64,000 nt of DNA, from the NCBI GenBank assembly GCA_950295325.1, contig OX485809.1, positions 28,024,001 through 28,088,000 of the forward strand, in the 5' to 3' direction. Positions 1-11,472 of the stretch are shown one piece after another. Source of the stretch: Polytrichum commune. Lineage: Eukaryota; Streptophyta; Polytrichopsida; Polytrichales; Polytrichaceae. Position numbers and translations under genes: made by a program. Under the pieces are notes generated by a model, which saw nothing but the letters and a program-made list of their open reading frames with translations, was not told the origin of the DNA and did no database searches. Each line of letters begins with the position of its first letter. Within the stretch, counting starts at the first letter, position 1.

Positions 1-331
1 TCAAATCATAGACTCGCCATCAACCCTTTTTTTTATTTTTTTTATTTTTAGAAGTAGTGGGTTTGGTTACATGTTGAGTTCAAAATTAGTCAAGGTGGCA
101 AGCATAAGATTTTTGTGGAGTTTGGGGTGGCTATACTTAGATAAATCAAAGGGAGAATTTGGCGAGTGCATAGAACCTGTGTGTCAATTTGGGTGGTAAT
201 TTCTAATTGTACATGGAAGAAATCCAAGGCTACATACATGCTTTGAGAAGGTGAATAATGACCTCATTTAAAAATAAGAAGTAGCCCCATACTCATATTC
301 ACATTCTTCAAGTGGCCTCACAAACCACAAA
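1..331. other. AT-rich intergenic sequence
   Basis: No open frame of useful length, splice-linked exon or repeat structure was seen here. Confidence 0.5.
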
Positions 332-731
332 CTAAGGTTGAGGTATTCATAGTTGACCATGTCCATTTACCTCTCACTAGGGTACATGTATTGTCGACAT
401 GAATGAGATCTATACTTTTCAGGCAAATGGAGTTAAAGTTTATGTGTTGGCAGCTTGTGATTGATTACCCACATAAGAGTTTTGACAATTGTCATAGCCA
501 AGCATTAGCATTTAGATGAGTGGTTTTGCGTTAGCCTATAGATTGACTATGTATTACCCTAAACTTTACCACTTTAAAATGTGTAGCAATTCTCGTATTC
601 ATGAAAAAAAAAACTTTGGCAACTTGCTTTCTCCTTAAAAAAATTTTTGATTCACAAGAAAAATAATCTATAACTCCTCTTAAATAGATGCAAAATAGTT
701 TATTTTATTAGTTGTAGATGCCTCAACCTTA
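332..731. mobile_element. MITE-like element, copy 1, inverted ends CTAAGGTTGAGG
   Basis: About 400 bp that opens with CTAAGGTTGAGGTATTCATAG and closes with GATGCCTCAACCTTA, so the ends are inverted repeats. The interior is AT-rich with no coding frame. A second copy in the same orientation starts 95 bp downstream, and the two align along their whole length (shared blocks such as GACCATGTCCATTTA and TAGCATTTAGATGAGTGGTT). This fits a non-autonomous DNA transposon. A target-site duplication could not be fixed, so the superfamily is open. Confidence 0.6.
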
Positions 732-826
732 AGGAGGTAGTTGGCTACGTATTGAAATTGGCTACACACAAAAAAACAAATAAAAAATACTAAGCCCCTT
801 AGATCTCTAGAGGCTTCCAAGTTCAA

Positions 827-1225
827 CTAAGGTTGAGGCATTCATAGTCGACCATGTCCATTTAACCATTCAATAGGGTCATGTAATGTTGACATGGATG
901 AGATCTTTATTTTTATGTGAACAAAGTTAAGGTTTACATGATGGCGGCTTCTGATTGATTACCCTCAAAAGAATTTTGACAACTGTCATAGCTAAGCATT
1001 AGCATTTAGATGAGTGGTTATGGGTTAACCAATAGGTCAACTATATGTTACCCTAACTTTACCGCTTCAAAATTTGTAGGAATTTCCATATTCATGAAAA
1101 AAAAAAAAAACTGCATTCTCCATAGAATTTGTTTCTCTTTGCAAGAAAAATGATTCCCTACTATTAGTCCTCCTTAACATATGCAAGCTCTCTTATTTTA
1201 CCGGTTATAGATGCCTCAACCTTAG
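827..1225. mobile_element. MITE-like element, copy 2, inverted ends CTAAGGTTGAGGCA
   Basis: A 399-bp relative of the element at 332. It starts CTAAGGTTGAGGCATTCATAG and ends TAGATGCCTCAACCTTAG, a cleaner inverted repeat than copy 1. Internal blocks match copy 1 in order, with scattered substitutions and small indels. There is no coding capacity. Two like-oriented copies separated by 95 bp suggest either a tandem duplication or two insertions at a preferred site. Confidence 0.65.
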
Positions 1226-1499
1226 CTTGTGAATGTATGAGAGGATCAACACACACATATCATTCGTTTCAAGCACTTAGCAACATCTTAGGCCAATAAT
1301 TGTTGCACCAACCCTCTTAAATATCAATGTGCACCCAAATTGCACCAGTTTGCACACATATACGATGATCAATGTTGAAACATCTTACACTTGAAGTACG
1401 TAATGCAATTCTACATTCAAAAGATTGAACCAACCCACTTACACAAAAGAATACACCTTGAATGTACAAAAGGGGGACCTAAGATTTAGAGACAATTTG

Positions 1500-2035
1500 A
1501 CAATAGATGTTAGTTTCATCCGATGTACGTTTTCATTGATCGATGTCATACAATAATAGTCCTCAAATGACTACATTGTCCATTCTTGTTAGGGTTTGCA
1601 TTTGGGTTCTATGTTTTACAAATTGGAGGCTCTTGGATCGCTCATGGGCTTCCTTGAGTTTTGTTCTTTGGATTATGGCAAAGTTGTTGTGCTCTTGTCA
1701 TTGTTTGTTCAATGCAATTGTTGAGTTACATGCTATGAATGAAAAAAAAAATTAAAAAAATCAATGACTTTTTCATTGGAAGTGAAAGTGGGTTATATAA
1801 GTAATAAAGGTCTATTTAATTCATGATTTCTAATTTTTATATGAAGTGGAGGCATTTATCACATTAAATTGCAAAGCTTAGTATAAATACACGAGTCCAT
1901 TTTCTAGCTTGCCTTAGTACATATACATTTGTTTTTCTTTGTAAACTTCTTGTATATAGGGGGTTTGATTTCATAATAACTTGTGCATGTCATTTAGATA
2001 TCCAATGAAGAGTCCACCCCCGGGCTTGCAATCCA
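1500..2035 (+). repeat. LTR-like dispersed repeat, copy A
   Basis: This block reappears in reverse orientation at about 10920-11440. Matching landmarks in the same order include TTAGTTTC near the left end, AGGGTTTGCATTTGGGTT-like sequence, the block around 'tggaggctcttgg', a TATA-like GTATAAATAC at 1881, and CCAATGAAGAG followed by a cccgggcttg motif. A length near 0.5 kb, a TG start and a TATA box suggest a solo LTR. No partner LTR, primer site or duplication was found. The short open frame at 1543-1755 lies in this repeat and is not taken as a gene. Confidence 0.5.
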
Positions 2036-2313
2036 TTGTTTTCTTTTATTCCAAAATTCAACTATGTGGCACCACTGTTGTCATCGGAGCATATCACACC
2101 AAACCATTTGTCATGAAGGTGTTAGAGTATTTATAATTAGATATATTGTGTGGTTAATCCATATGAAATATCTTTACTATATGTTATGGTATGTGGCAAC
2201 TCCAAGGGCATCATTATATAGTAACATCATAGTATTCATAGTAACATCATATCGCCTTTACGGGCTCTGTTTATCGAGTGATACTAGATTCATGAATACA
2301 TGACCTCCACCGC

Positions 2314-2578
2314 CTTAATCACTATATTCGTTAATTTGGGACTTTTTCAACATTTTGAGACAGTTACAAATATAAGAACATGGATAAAATCACACAGATA
2401 TTGGAGAATGTTGTAAGATGCAAATACTTTGGAGCGGGTGTTCATATCAAGAACCCAATCAAGAACTCATATCAAGATGGTTTAGGTAGGACGACCCAAA
2501 CATTAGACCATGTTGTTGTGGTCCATATATTAATTTGAGACAAGAGAAAGTCTCAAATTAACGAATATAGTGATCTTA
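2314..2578. mobile_element. Foldback MITE, 257 bp, with CTTA duplication
   Basis: The element occupies 2318-2574. Its left arm begins ATCACTATATTCGTTAATTT and its right arm is the reverse complement, ending AATTAACGAATATAGTGAT. The arms are about 28-30 bp with two mismatches. The four bases before (2314-2317) and after (2575-2578) are both CTTA. No protein is encoded. The CACTA inside the termini recalls CACTA/En-Spm ends, but those normally give 3-bp duplications, so the assignment is uncertain. Confidence 0.65.
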
Positions 2579-4593
2579 CCTTTACGAGAAGAAACTTAGT
2601 TAATAAACGAAATTGGCATCGGTATGAATATGAATATTGTGAACAGTTCTAGTACTTCAGCGTATGATGTTACTATGAATAGTATTTTTAGTGAATGGTG
2701 TCAATATGAATATTATTGGTACTTTTAATGAATAGTGCTACTATGAATAATATTTTCAGAGAATAATGCCAAGATGAACAATGCTTCCTAGATCTTTTGT
2801 GACACTAACTTCAGAGCATGAAGAGGTTAGTATCACCTTCACGAATTTCCCACATGCATTATTAACCATCCCTCTCTAATTGGGATAAGTGTACATGATA
2901 TGTTATATGCTACACTGTAATCAATGCAAATCTAATCAATGCACTCTACTCTATTTAATATCCACACTATTCTAAAGTCCACGCCAATTGAATAAATGAA
3001 GAAGAGTTGAAGACAAAAATTTGCTTGGAATTCAATATTCCAGTTGCCTTAGAGGTTTGACCAAAAGTTGGCTTTAAATGGTTTATGGGGGTTAAATATG
3101 TTTATCCTCAATCACTAATTTTATTGAATCATATTAGAGTCAATTATTATTGAAGGTTCTACTTGTTCATCGACTTAACTCTTACATATCAAATTTGGTG
3201 TTTGTTGAAATTTGAGAGGACTTAAGATGAGAGACTTTTAATGCTTAAATTCATTATATAATGGAGAACGTGGTGGTGATGGCAGTGAATATTATGTTGT
3301 TTCTCACCGGATGCAATGGGGTGGGATGACACATGCCCAAAGTATTGTAGAGGACTCTCTATTCTGAAACAAGATAATCATTTTCCCCTCAAAATTTGTC
3401 ACATGTCATGCTCACGTTTGCCACAACCCACTTGTTTCCCATGTGGAAACTACATTGTGACGCATGTAAAGATGAAATAGGGAGCCCTCCATGATAGTGT
3501 TGTTTACACAAATAGTTGTTGAAAATCACTTAAAGGTTGTATTCATAACTTTGAAAGCCAAATTGAACATCTTGACTTGCTAGGAATTTGATTGCAAACA
3601 TTCATAAAGAATTTATTGCAAGACATTATTAGTAAATTTTGTCCCAAAGGCTCACAACTAAATACTTATGTACCTCACAACTAGATGAAATACAATCATG
3701 AGTTAAAACGTGACTAGAAATAATAGATGTTGCATAGAATTGTCTGCTTGATTCCATCACATACCCGATGGAGGAATGGTTAATAACTCCTCAAACACCG
3801 TTGAATTCTTGGATGTTGAACTATTTACACCGTAATTAGAGCCTTGTGAAGGCATAATATGTGGGTTGTCCATTGCAATCATCTATTGGAGTGAATGTGT
3901 GTGTGTGAGTGTGTATGGGTTGTGTGTTGATGAAGAGATTCCACATGGTTTTTTGTAAAACTCCATGTATGTTGGTCTAAAAATTGATGATTTTCCATTG
4001 CTAAAAAATCTTGCACAATGCCACTTGATTCACACCACATTATATTCCAACATAACAATCTATTGGAATGTGACATGTGGACACCCCCCTACCTACCCCA
4101 CCTCCCTTCCCCAAAAAACCCCATGAATATTCTAGACTACGCTTGAACCAAATTCATACAATTTAACCCAAATTGCAAAGTTGTAGTGATCTTTTTGAAG
4201 AACTCCCCAAAGTGACATCACTAGGTGCACCCATTTCCATCCTAAAATGCCCAGATACATTTAGGGGTTAAGTTAGGATCAAGAGCTCCACCTACTGTAT
4301 GAACCCAATTTTGATGTGGTCAAACATACATTTAGTCAAAGAGACGTACAAGGTCTCTTTCCCGCATCATACAAAATTCACATAATTTGACTCGATCCAA
4401 TTTCGTGGATGATGCGGCACTCTAAGCCAAGCCATAGTAAAGCACGACATGTACCGAACCAACATTGCCCTACTTAACCTATTCCATACCCATGTGGGCA
4501 CATGGAAGTCTAGTGACCCATGTCCATGGCCCTCCACATTCTAATCGACCACCAAAATGTGGTTGGTTGACAGCTTGAGAAGACCTCCAACCC
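2579..4593. other. Non-coding AT-rich sequence
   Basis: No supported gene. Seen here: short repeats built on ATGAATA and AGTATT near 2640-2780, and a GT-rich microsatellite near 3896-3920. The few short open frames lack splice or family support. Confidence 0.5.
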
Positions 4594-4650
4594 ACTATTA
4601 TCTAGAATCTAGTGGGCGAGCGGCCTACATGGAAACACACCCTTATAGCC
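4594..4650. repeat. Truncated relative of the 24.2-kb foldback element
   Basis: The block containing AGTGGGCGAGCGGCCTACATGG, followed by GAAACACACCC and TTA, closely matches one half of the foldback element at 24207-24284 (AGTGGGCAAGCGGCCTACGTGG...). The other arm is missing or diverged. On the minus strand this runs on from GGTTCCAATCC, which resembles a Pol III B box, so a SINE origin is possible. Confidence 0.45.
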
Positions 4651-4659
4651 CTGATGGTA

Positions 4660-5215
4660 GGGAGGATTGGAACCCTCGACCACGTGGTGAGGCCGACGCC
4701 GCTACCTGGGCCAGTGACAGCCGCCCACATCGGCAGGGCGGCGTCGCCTGCGACACTCACTGGCAGGTCGATGCGGCGGCGTCAGCGTCCGGTTGTGCCC
4801 GTCTACGGCCGGTAGCGGTAGGGCGTTGGAGTTTAGATCCCCAGCGGTGACGGTATGCTGCGTCCGTTTGCGTCATCCTGCGGGAGGTTGGCCAAGCCTT
4901 CTTCACCTAGGGGTGATTCCCTTTCCAAGCTTGAGCTGCCACTCCCTCTCTTATCCATCGCTCGTCGCTCTCGCAGTGATTTCCTGCGCACATGCCCGTG
5001 CAGGCGCGGAGGGCATGAAGCGCGATGGTGGGATGCGAAAGAGAGATTTAGTTTTCCATTTTGGCGTTGGCTCTCTTTTTGTAGTAGGCGAAGAATTGGT
5101 GTGGCGAGCGACGGTTGTCGCGGGTTGACGAAATTCGAGCGGCAGGGGGGAATTGGGACCGTTGGGGAATAAGGTGGGGAGGGAGGGGCGGAGGGCGGAA
5201 GGGGTGGCGGCCCCG
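4660..5215 (+). promoter_or_regulatory. GC-rich 5' region of the PfkB gene
   Basis: Base composition changes sharply from AT-rich to GC- and CpG-rich over the 500 bp before the first PfkB exon. This is the likely promoter and 5' leader. No convincing TATA box was identified. Overlapping frames in several registers here are explained by GC bias and are not called as genes. Confidence 0.4.
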
Positions 5216-8200
5216 ATGGCCGCCGTAGCTGCTGCGGGAGGCTGCTGTCTGCATCATCACCACCAGAACTGCGTTATTATACCGGCACCGTCAATTGGCG
5301 GCAGCAACAAGGGGGAGTCAGACTCCTCTTCCTCTTCATCGTGTTTTCGCCAATTGTTCACCCTGCGGGTACACCCACTGCAGTCAATTCAGAGTGTGAG
5401 GTCATGGGCGACGAGGAGTAGCGCCCTGTTCTCGCGTCCTAACCCCAACCCCAGCAGTAGGCGGTACAGCCGGCTAACGACGTCACACCACAGCAGCAGC
5501 GGCGGCATTAGCAGTGTGGTGGGGAAGGGGTTGCTGCATCCCGACCAGGTTTCTTTCATGATTCACAAACTCCTGTGCGTCTGCAAGGGCGACAGACGCC
5601 GGCGGCAGAATCACAAAGTCTGCAATTGCCTTGATAAGGCCTCCGAAGATAATGTCGGTCTGCAGGTCAGTAAGTATGTAGGGTCTCTTTCTCTTTGATG
5701 ACAGACATACATGTCCTACCCAGCCATGAATGGGGTATGGAATGTGGATGTGGTTCATGGCTGCCCAGATTTTCACCCTCGACCTGTCTCTTTCGCGCTC
5801 TCTCTCTCTCTGCCACTTTTCTGTCATTCTAGGTTTGAGAGAGGATTTTAGGGGTGGTGGTATGTGACTACATAAGCCGATTGCCATGGCTACATTCGTC
5901 CTATCTTCTCGCTCTCTCTCGCTCTGTTTCTCTCTCCTTCTGTTCCTTCATACACCGTCGTGTGCATTACAATGAAAATCACCAAGATTGAGGATATCGA
6001 GGCTTTGCTTGGTGCACGAGAAGGCATGACTTATGAACGTTGGAAGGCACTTTGGGGCAAGAATTGTGATGCAGTGAGGTGGACCGTGGCTGAGACGGTG
6101 AGCTTCGAAGTATGTAATTAGAGAGTATTCTTGGTGCGCCACGTTACACGTCAGCCCTCGAATGGCTAGAGGGTAGCTGGGGGGGGTTTGCGTCCATAAG
6201 CCACGTGGGTCGGTTCTTGGGGCTTGTTTCTAGGGTATAGCACTGGAATTTGCAAAGTGAGTCGTGGGAGGGGAGGGCAAGCTCCACTACTTTATATAAG
6301 TTTAGAGTGGGAGTAGAAGGAGTGTTGCCCACAACCCACAACCCACAACCTGTTCCTTAAGTATGTTAGGGCTTTGGTTATTGGGGATGTAGAGGAGAGG
6401 AGAGGGAGGCTTCGCGAGGGCGGTGCTACATGTGTCATTGGCAATGAAGATCAATCATGTAAACATCTGCATATGGGCGACAGAGTCGCACTGGTTGGTT
6501 GGAACAAACATAGTAGTTCGAAGAGCAAACAGTAAGAATATGCCCCTGTGAATGTCGTTGTCGAGGTGCTGGGAACCTCGCCTGATTTGGATGATGGCGA
6601 GGTGAACCTTTCCGTATGGGTGGTGCAATAATTCCTCAGTCTGCCATGGCGCATGTGTTTTCAGCAAACACCTGCGAGACAGCCCTGGTATATTTGATAC
6701 CGAAATGAACGTGTAGTTAGCGATAGTTGGTGGTTTTGCACAATGGAAGGGAGGGCAATTGTTCAGACATAATTCTCATCCTCAACATTATCGCATGTGG
6801 TCATATCATACAAAAGGGTTCTAGATGCTAGATATGCTTTGTGTTGTGCGTTTCCTGTTGCGATACGGGAGCGATGCAACGTAGATGCCACATGTACTGA
6901 AAATGGGAAGTTGATGCGAGATGAATTGCGAGATGAATTTTGCAGGCAAATGGCGAGCAAAAAACAGGGGAACAACCTTACGGGATCCCTGAGAGAAGAG
7001 TTCCAGAGCGGTGGGATGTGGTTGGCCTTGGTCAAGCTATGGTGTGTGATACTTATCATCATCTTGTGTTGCACGGTGGGCAGTTTATAGCACATTCTTG
7101 ATTGGAAAGTAATTAGACTATCCGTTCAAGTGGTCAGCAGCTGCACAATTCAGAGAGTTGCTCTCAGACTTGTTTCGTGTGATTGTTACAGGTTGATTTT
7201 TCGGGAACTGTGTCAGAAGAGTTCCTTAAAGAATTAGGGTTAGTGAAGGGCACGCGGAAGGTGGTGAACCACGAAGAAAGAGGAAGAGTACTGCGTGCAC
7301 TAGATGGTACTACCTACAAGCTCTCAGCAGGGGGCTCACTTTCCAACACACTGGTTGCATTAGCCAGGTTGGGTGTGGCTAGCAGTCAGAGCTCAGTAAA
7401 AAGTGTTGCTATGACTGGCAGCGTTGGCAGTGATGCTTTGGGGGATTTCTACAGGTGAGCTTGCTGTCCACTCTGAATAAGTTTTGGGTTGTACATGTAT
7501 ATTCAAATGAGATTTGCTGAAGTAGGCATTTTTTGTTTCCCTGATTCATGGTGGGAATTGCAATGGCTTTTTGATCATAATACCTTTGGGTATTTTAGAT
7601 ACTAGCTTTCTTAGAGTCTCAAGAGTTTTACTATCTGCCTGTGCAGGACAAAATTATTGCGTGCAAATGTTCATTTCCTCTCTCAGCCGGTTGTGGATGG
7701 CACAACCGGCACTGTCATTGTACTGACTACCCCTGATGCCCAGCGAACAATGCTCTCTTACCAGGTATACTTTGTGGTGAATTGAATCTGCTCGTTTGTT
7801 GAAGGGCGAAGTGTGGTACTCGACACTTGGTAGTTCCATATTCTGGCTAACATCAACCTTTGGTTCTTTGTTGGCAGGGAATGTCTTCGATTGTAAATTT
7901 TGATGCAACATTGGCAGGCGCTATAGCCAAGTGTAGACTCTTAATAGTAGAGGGTTATCTGTGGGAGATCAATCAGACAATTGAGGCTATTGCTCAAGCA
8001 TGTGAGGCTGCTCGTCAGCAGGGAGTGTTAGTGGCTCTTACTGCCAGTGATGTTTCTTGCGTCACACGTCATCGTCAACAATTTTGGTAAGGACTGCACT
8101 TTCAAATGGTTGTCTACATGTGCTACAAGAGTATTTGAACTCATGCATGTTAATAAGAGTAGATGTGCACTAAAATATACTTACAAATTGCAAATCCATT

Positions 8201-8684
8201 TTGCAGGGATGTCATGTGTGAGTGTACAGATGTTTTGTTTACCAATGCTGATGAAGCAAGGGCTCTTTGTGCTTTCGGGGAGGATTCTACCCCTGAGCAA
8301 GCTGCAAAGCACCTGAGCCAGTTCTGCCCTCTGGTTTCTGTGACGGATGGGGCTAGGGGCTCATACATCGGTCTTAAGGGGGAGATAGTGTTTGTTCCAC
8401 CAGCCCCTTGTGTCCCAGTAGACACCTGTGGTGCAGGTGATGCATATGCTGCCGGTATGCTTTACGGCTTGCTCCGTGGGGTGCCAGATCTTAAAGGAAT
8501 GGGTGATTTGGCAGCTCGAGTGGCAGCTGTTGTAGTAGGACAACAGGGAACGCGATTAAAAGAAGAACATGCAGTGGAGCTTGCAGAATCAGTGAACAAC
8601 ATTTCTGAACTCCTGGATACTCGGATTATGGAGCTTATGGGAATGAAAGGGGAGGTGGAATCGGAAAAGATTTCGAGTGTATAA
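5216..8684 (+). CDS. PfkB-family carbohydrate/nucleoside kinase, six exons
   Basis: Proposed exons are 5216-5665, 6946-7041, 7192-7454, 7647-7764, 7878-8086 and 8207-8684. All have GT-AG introns and matching phases, giving 537 residues. Family features: RWDVVGLGQAM before a VDFSG motif (near residue 183), the glycine-rich SAGGSLSNT (227-235), and the PfkB signature DTCGAGD at 451-457, whose last Asp is the expected catalytic base. The C-terminal part resembles plant PfkB kinases of the Arabidopsis At4g28706 type (from memory). PfkB enzymes phosphorylate a sugar or nucleoside hydroxyl with ATP; the substrate cannot be told here. The first ~150 residues are Ser/His/Arg-rich and poorly conserved, consistent with an organelle transit peptide. 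The start is the Met after an upstream in-frame Met at 5153, chosen by position in the GC-rich leader. Intron 1 is long (1.28 kb); the others are 113-192 bp. Confidence 0.88.
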
Positions 8685-10313
8685 GTGACAAAGGGGCAGA
8701 TCATACGTTCATACATCGTAAAGCCAAGTGATACTGGTTGTGCTCCAATCTGTGAGATAGTACTATTACTAACACAGAAGTCCCTTTTGTAATAGGATGA
8801 CTGGAAGGATTGCTATGGTCTCACTGAAGAATTGCTATGGTCTGATATGGGATTCTCACAGAGAGGACTCAACCAATATGTAGGTACTCAAGCCTTCGAT
8901 ACTTGGTGGCTGCATCTATCATGAAGATTGAGATGCCAAAGGCCGAAATCAGTCAATTGTGGGTCTATTGAAAAGTAATGTCAGATACACTGAAGCGATT
9001 TTGTAGTCCATGAACAGAGTCCATTAAGGCAAGGGTTAAAAGGCTGCTGGACAAGTGTGGGGCACATTAACTGGTCTAGATTAGACAGAATCGATTCTTA
9101 AATACATTCAATTTTACACAAATTCACGTGTCTTTGGAATCTAAGACACAACTATTTGGTATGTGCCATGCATGTAGCATACATTTGACAGCAAGGTTTA
9201 TTCTGCTCTCAAGTGGTCATTTTCATCTATGAAGGCTCTCATCCATTTGATACTTTTGTTGGTTCCTATATGTTTCAGCAGATGTTCTGGATTGAGGTTT
9301 TTCTTTGGAAGCTGTGCTGGATCGTGCAAGTCTGGCTTACAACGTTCTGTCATTATTGTCGGGCCCTGTTTGTAAAATTCCTGGTCATCTCTGGGAACAG
9401 GAGTTTGGTGAGGTGTTTTGAGTTTTTTTTGCAGAGCTGTGTAATTTATGCAAAGACAAAATATGCATTGCGGATTTAGAAACACATTATCTTAACAATC
9501 TTATTAATATAGTAAGAATGTGTGTGGAAGTACATGCATTCTCTGTCCAGTTTCTGTGTGCGAAGTGCTATACTCTGAAACTACTCATACGAGACATGGG
9601 AATTTAACTTTTGAGTTTTTGCACATCTTCCAGGTGAATGATTGTCACATCTGATGTTCACTAGCATTGTCCACTTTTTTTTCTTCCCTTCTTTTCCTTG
9701 TACGTATTGTTCTTCTAATGGCCTAGCACACTACACTACATATGATATTAAGTGTTATTTGGTATCTGAGATCACTATGGTAACTTTTCGGATGACACTT
9801 CTTATGAATAAGTGATTAAATACTGTCATGGATGATGGATGAGTTAATCCATTGGCCAAAACCCGACCTTTTCTTGTCAGCAACTTGTGATGAAATATTG
9901 TTATGGATGATTGAAAATTGGATGAAAAATCACTTGGTAAGTGACAGTAATTGCAGCACTGTAAAACTATAACCCCACATAAATTTTACAAGGAATGATA
10001 AATAGTGTTGAATTGATATTTTGTGTTGGTGACACTATACTGCGATATACAATTAGTGTTGAGCAAGAAAATTAGAATTGGGGACACCAAATATCATCTT
10101 TAGTGTAGTATAATTGACAGTAATGCATGGAGTGAGGACATAGAGTTCAACTGGCACACCCAAGGTGTGTCTTGCTACGCATCCCTTTCTACTCTGTTCA
10201 CTATTGAAATACACACAAAACATATACTAAGCTTGTACCTACCATTTTCTCTTGGTATTAAGGATTTTCTTTATTTTGATGACGATTTTTTAACAACCTT
10301 ATTATCATACAAG
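8685..10313. other. PfkB 3' flank and intergenic sequence
   Basis: The first several hundred bases are probably 3' UTR. Overlapping opposite-strand frames at 9198-9485 have no family or splice support. A weak inverted repeat (GATATTTTGTGTTGGTGACA versus GGGGACACCAAATATC) lies near 10012-10100. Confidence 0.4.
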
Positions 10314-10463
10314 TACATAACATTGCTCAAGTGATGAGTTGTGTTCAACTTCCCTGACTTTAGATTTAGTTTGAAGCAGTGGGATTCTAGCATTTGCAGT
10401 CTTTATTCTCAAATTTATTGTTGGGCCCACGAATACAACTCATCATTTGAGTAATGTTATGTA
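10314..10463. repeat. 150-bp foldback (inverted repeat) element
   Basis: The left arm at 10314-10346 starts TACATAACATTGCTCAAGTG. The right arm at 10431-10463 is its reverse complement with about four mismatches over 33 bases. The spacer is roughly 85 bp and non-coding. It has the form of a small MITE, but no target-site duplication was found. Confidence 0.5.
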
Positions 10464-10919
10464 ATATTTACATATCATATACCAACAAACTATGTCAAGC
10501 ATATGTATTCCTCTGGTTGGCACACTTTGATTGTTACATACTTATCGTGGAACAAGATAGAATATTGTGAACCCTAGCAAAAACAATTGTTTAGTGTACC
10601 TCTCATTCTACTATGTGACCATGCCATTAATCATACACTTTGTATTTTAGATGACGTGCGCACTCATCTTCTACCATATTGAGCCAATGCACCCTATATT
10701 GTGTCATACAATTATAATATTCCAAAGCAATAGACTCACTCATCCATTTTCAAGAGCCCATTGTTTAACCCTTAAATGCGTAAAGGAGTAGACCAAAACT
10801 AAGGATGATTCACACATGATTCCAAATCCTAAGTCGTAGTTCATTTGAGGTCAATATGTGCAATCTTAGCCATCAAGAGGGAAGTTGGGACTTACCACTT
10901 CACATGGGGTCTGAAGTCC

Positions 10920-11440
10920 GAGATCCCAAGCCCGGTGGGTGGATCTCTTCATTGGAAACTTAAATGATGTGTGTGGTAATTAGACCCCCTATATTCGAGA
11001 GGTTTATAGAGAAAAAAAAAAGTGTACGTACTAATGGCATGATAGAAATTGGACTCGTGTATTTATATTGAGCTTTTCCAATTCAATGTGATAAATGCCT
11101 CTACTACATATACAAAGTATAAATCACGAATTTGATCAGCCTTCATTACATATAGAATCCACTTTTATTTTCCAATGAGAAAGTCATTTGATATTTTTTC
11201 ATCCTTAGCATGTACTAACTCAATGATTGCTTCAAACAAACAAAGACAAGAGCATAATAATTTAGCCAGAATCAAGAGTAAAACTCAAGGGAGCCCATGA
11301 GCACTCCAAGAGCCTCCAGTTTGTAAAAAACTATAACCCAAATGCAAACTCTAACATGAATGGACAAGGTGGTCATTGAGGACTATTACCGTGTGACTAC
11401 AAGGCATGAAAGTGTGAATTGGACGAAACTAACACATCTA
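10920..11440 (-). repeat. LTR-like dispersed repeat, copy B (inverted)
   Basis: Reverse complement of the repeat at 1500-2035. The motifs 'ccaagagcctcc', 'aacccaaatgcaaactct', 'ggactcgtgtatttata' and 'cttcattgg' occur in reversed order and orientation. A 21-base poly-C tract (11451-11471) lies just outside the right end. Divergence is moderate, implying an old pair. Confidence 0.5.
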
Positions 11441-11472
11441 CTGTGAGTTTCCCCCCCCCCCCCCCCCCCCCT

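Noticed and set aside
4650-4725. Possible tRNA gene on the minus strand (GGTTCCAATCC T-arm-like sequence)
   Set aside because: No acceptor stem or anticodon arm could be folded around it. At most it is a SINE-type B box.
5948-7095. Frames within intron 1 of the PfkB gene, including one reading MKITKIEDIEALLGAREG near 5971
   Set aside because: Exon 1 and exon 2 join cleanly in phase 0 without it, and no known PfkB segment corresponds. An alternative exon cannot be excluded.
9198-9485. Overlapping opposite-strand frames of 95 and 88 codons
   Set aside because: No codon bias, splice context or known motif; likely chance.
11451-11471. Poly-C tracts here and at 12391, 30438, 38635 and 62343 as functional elements
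   Set aside because: Homopolymers of this kind are common in plant intergenic DNA and may include assembly noise.
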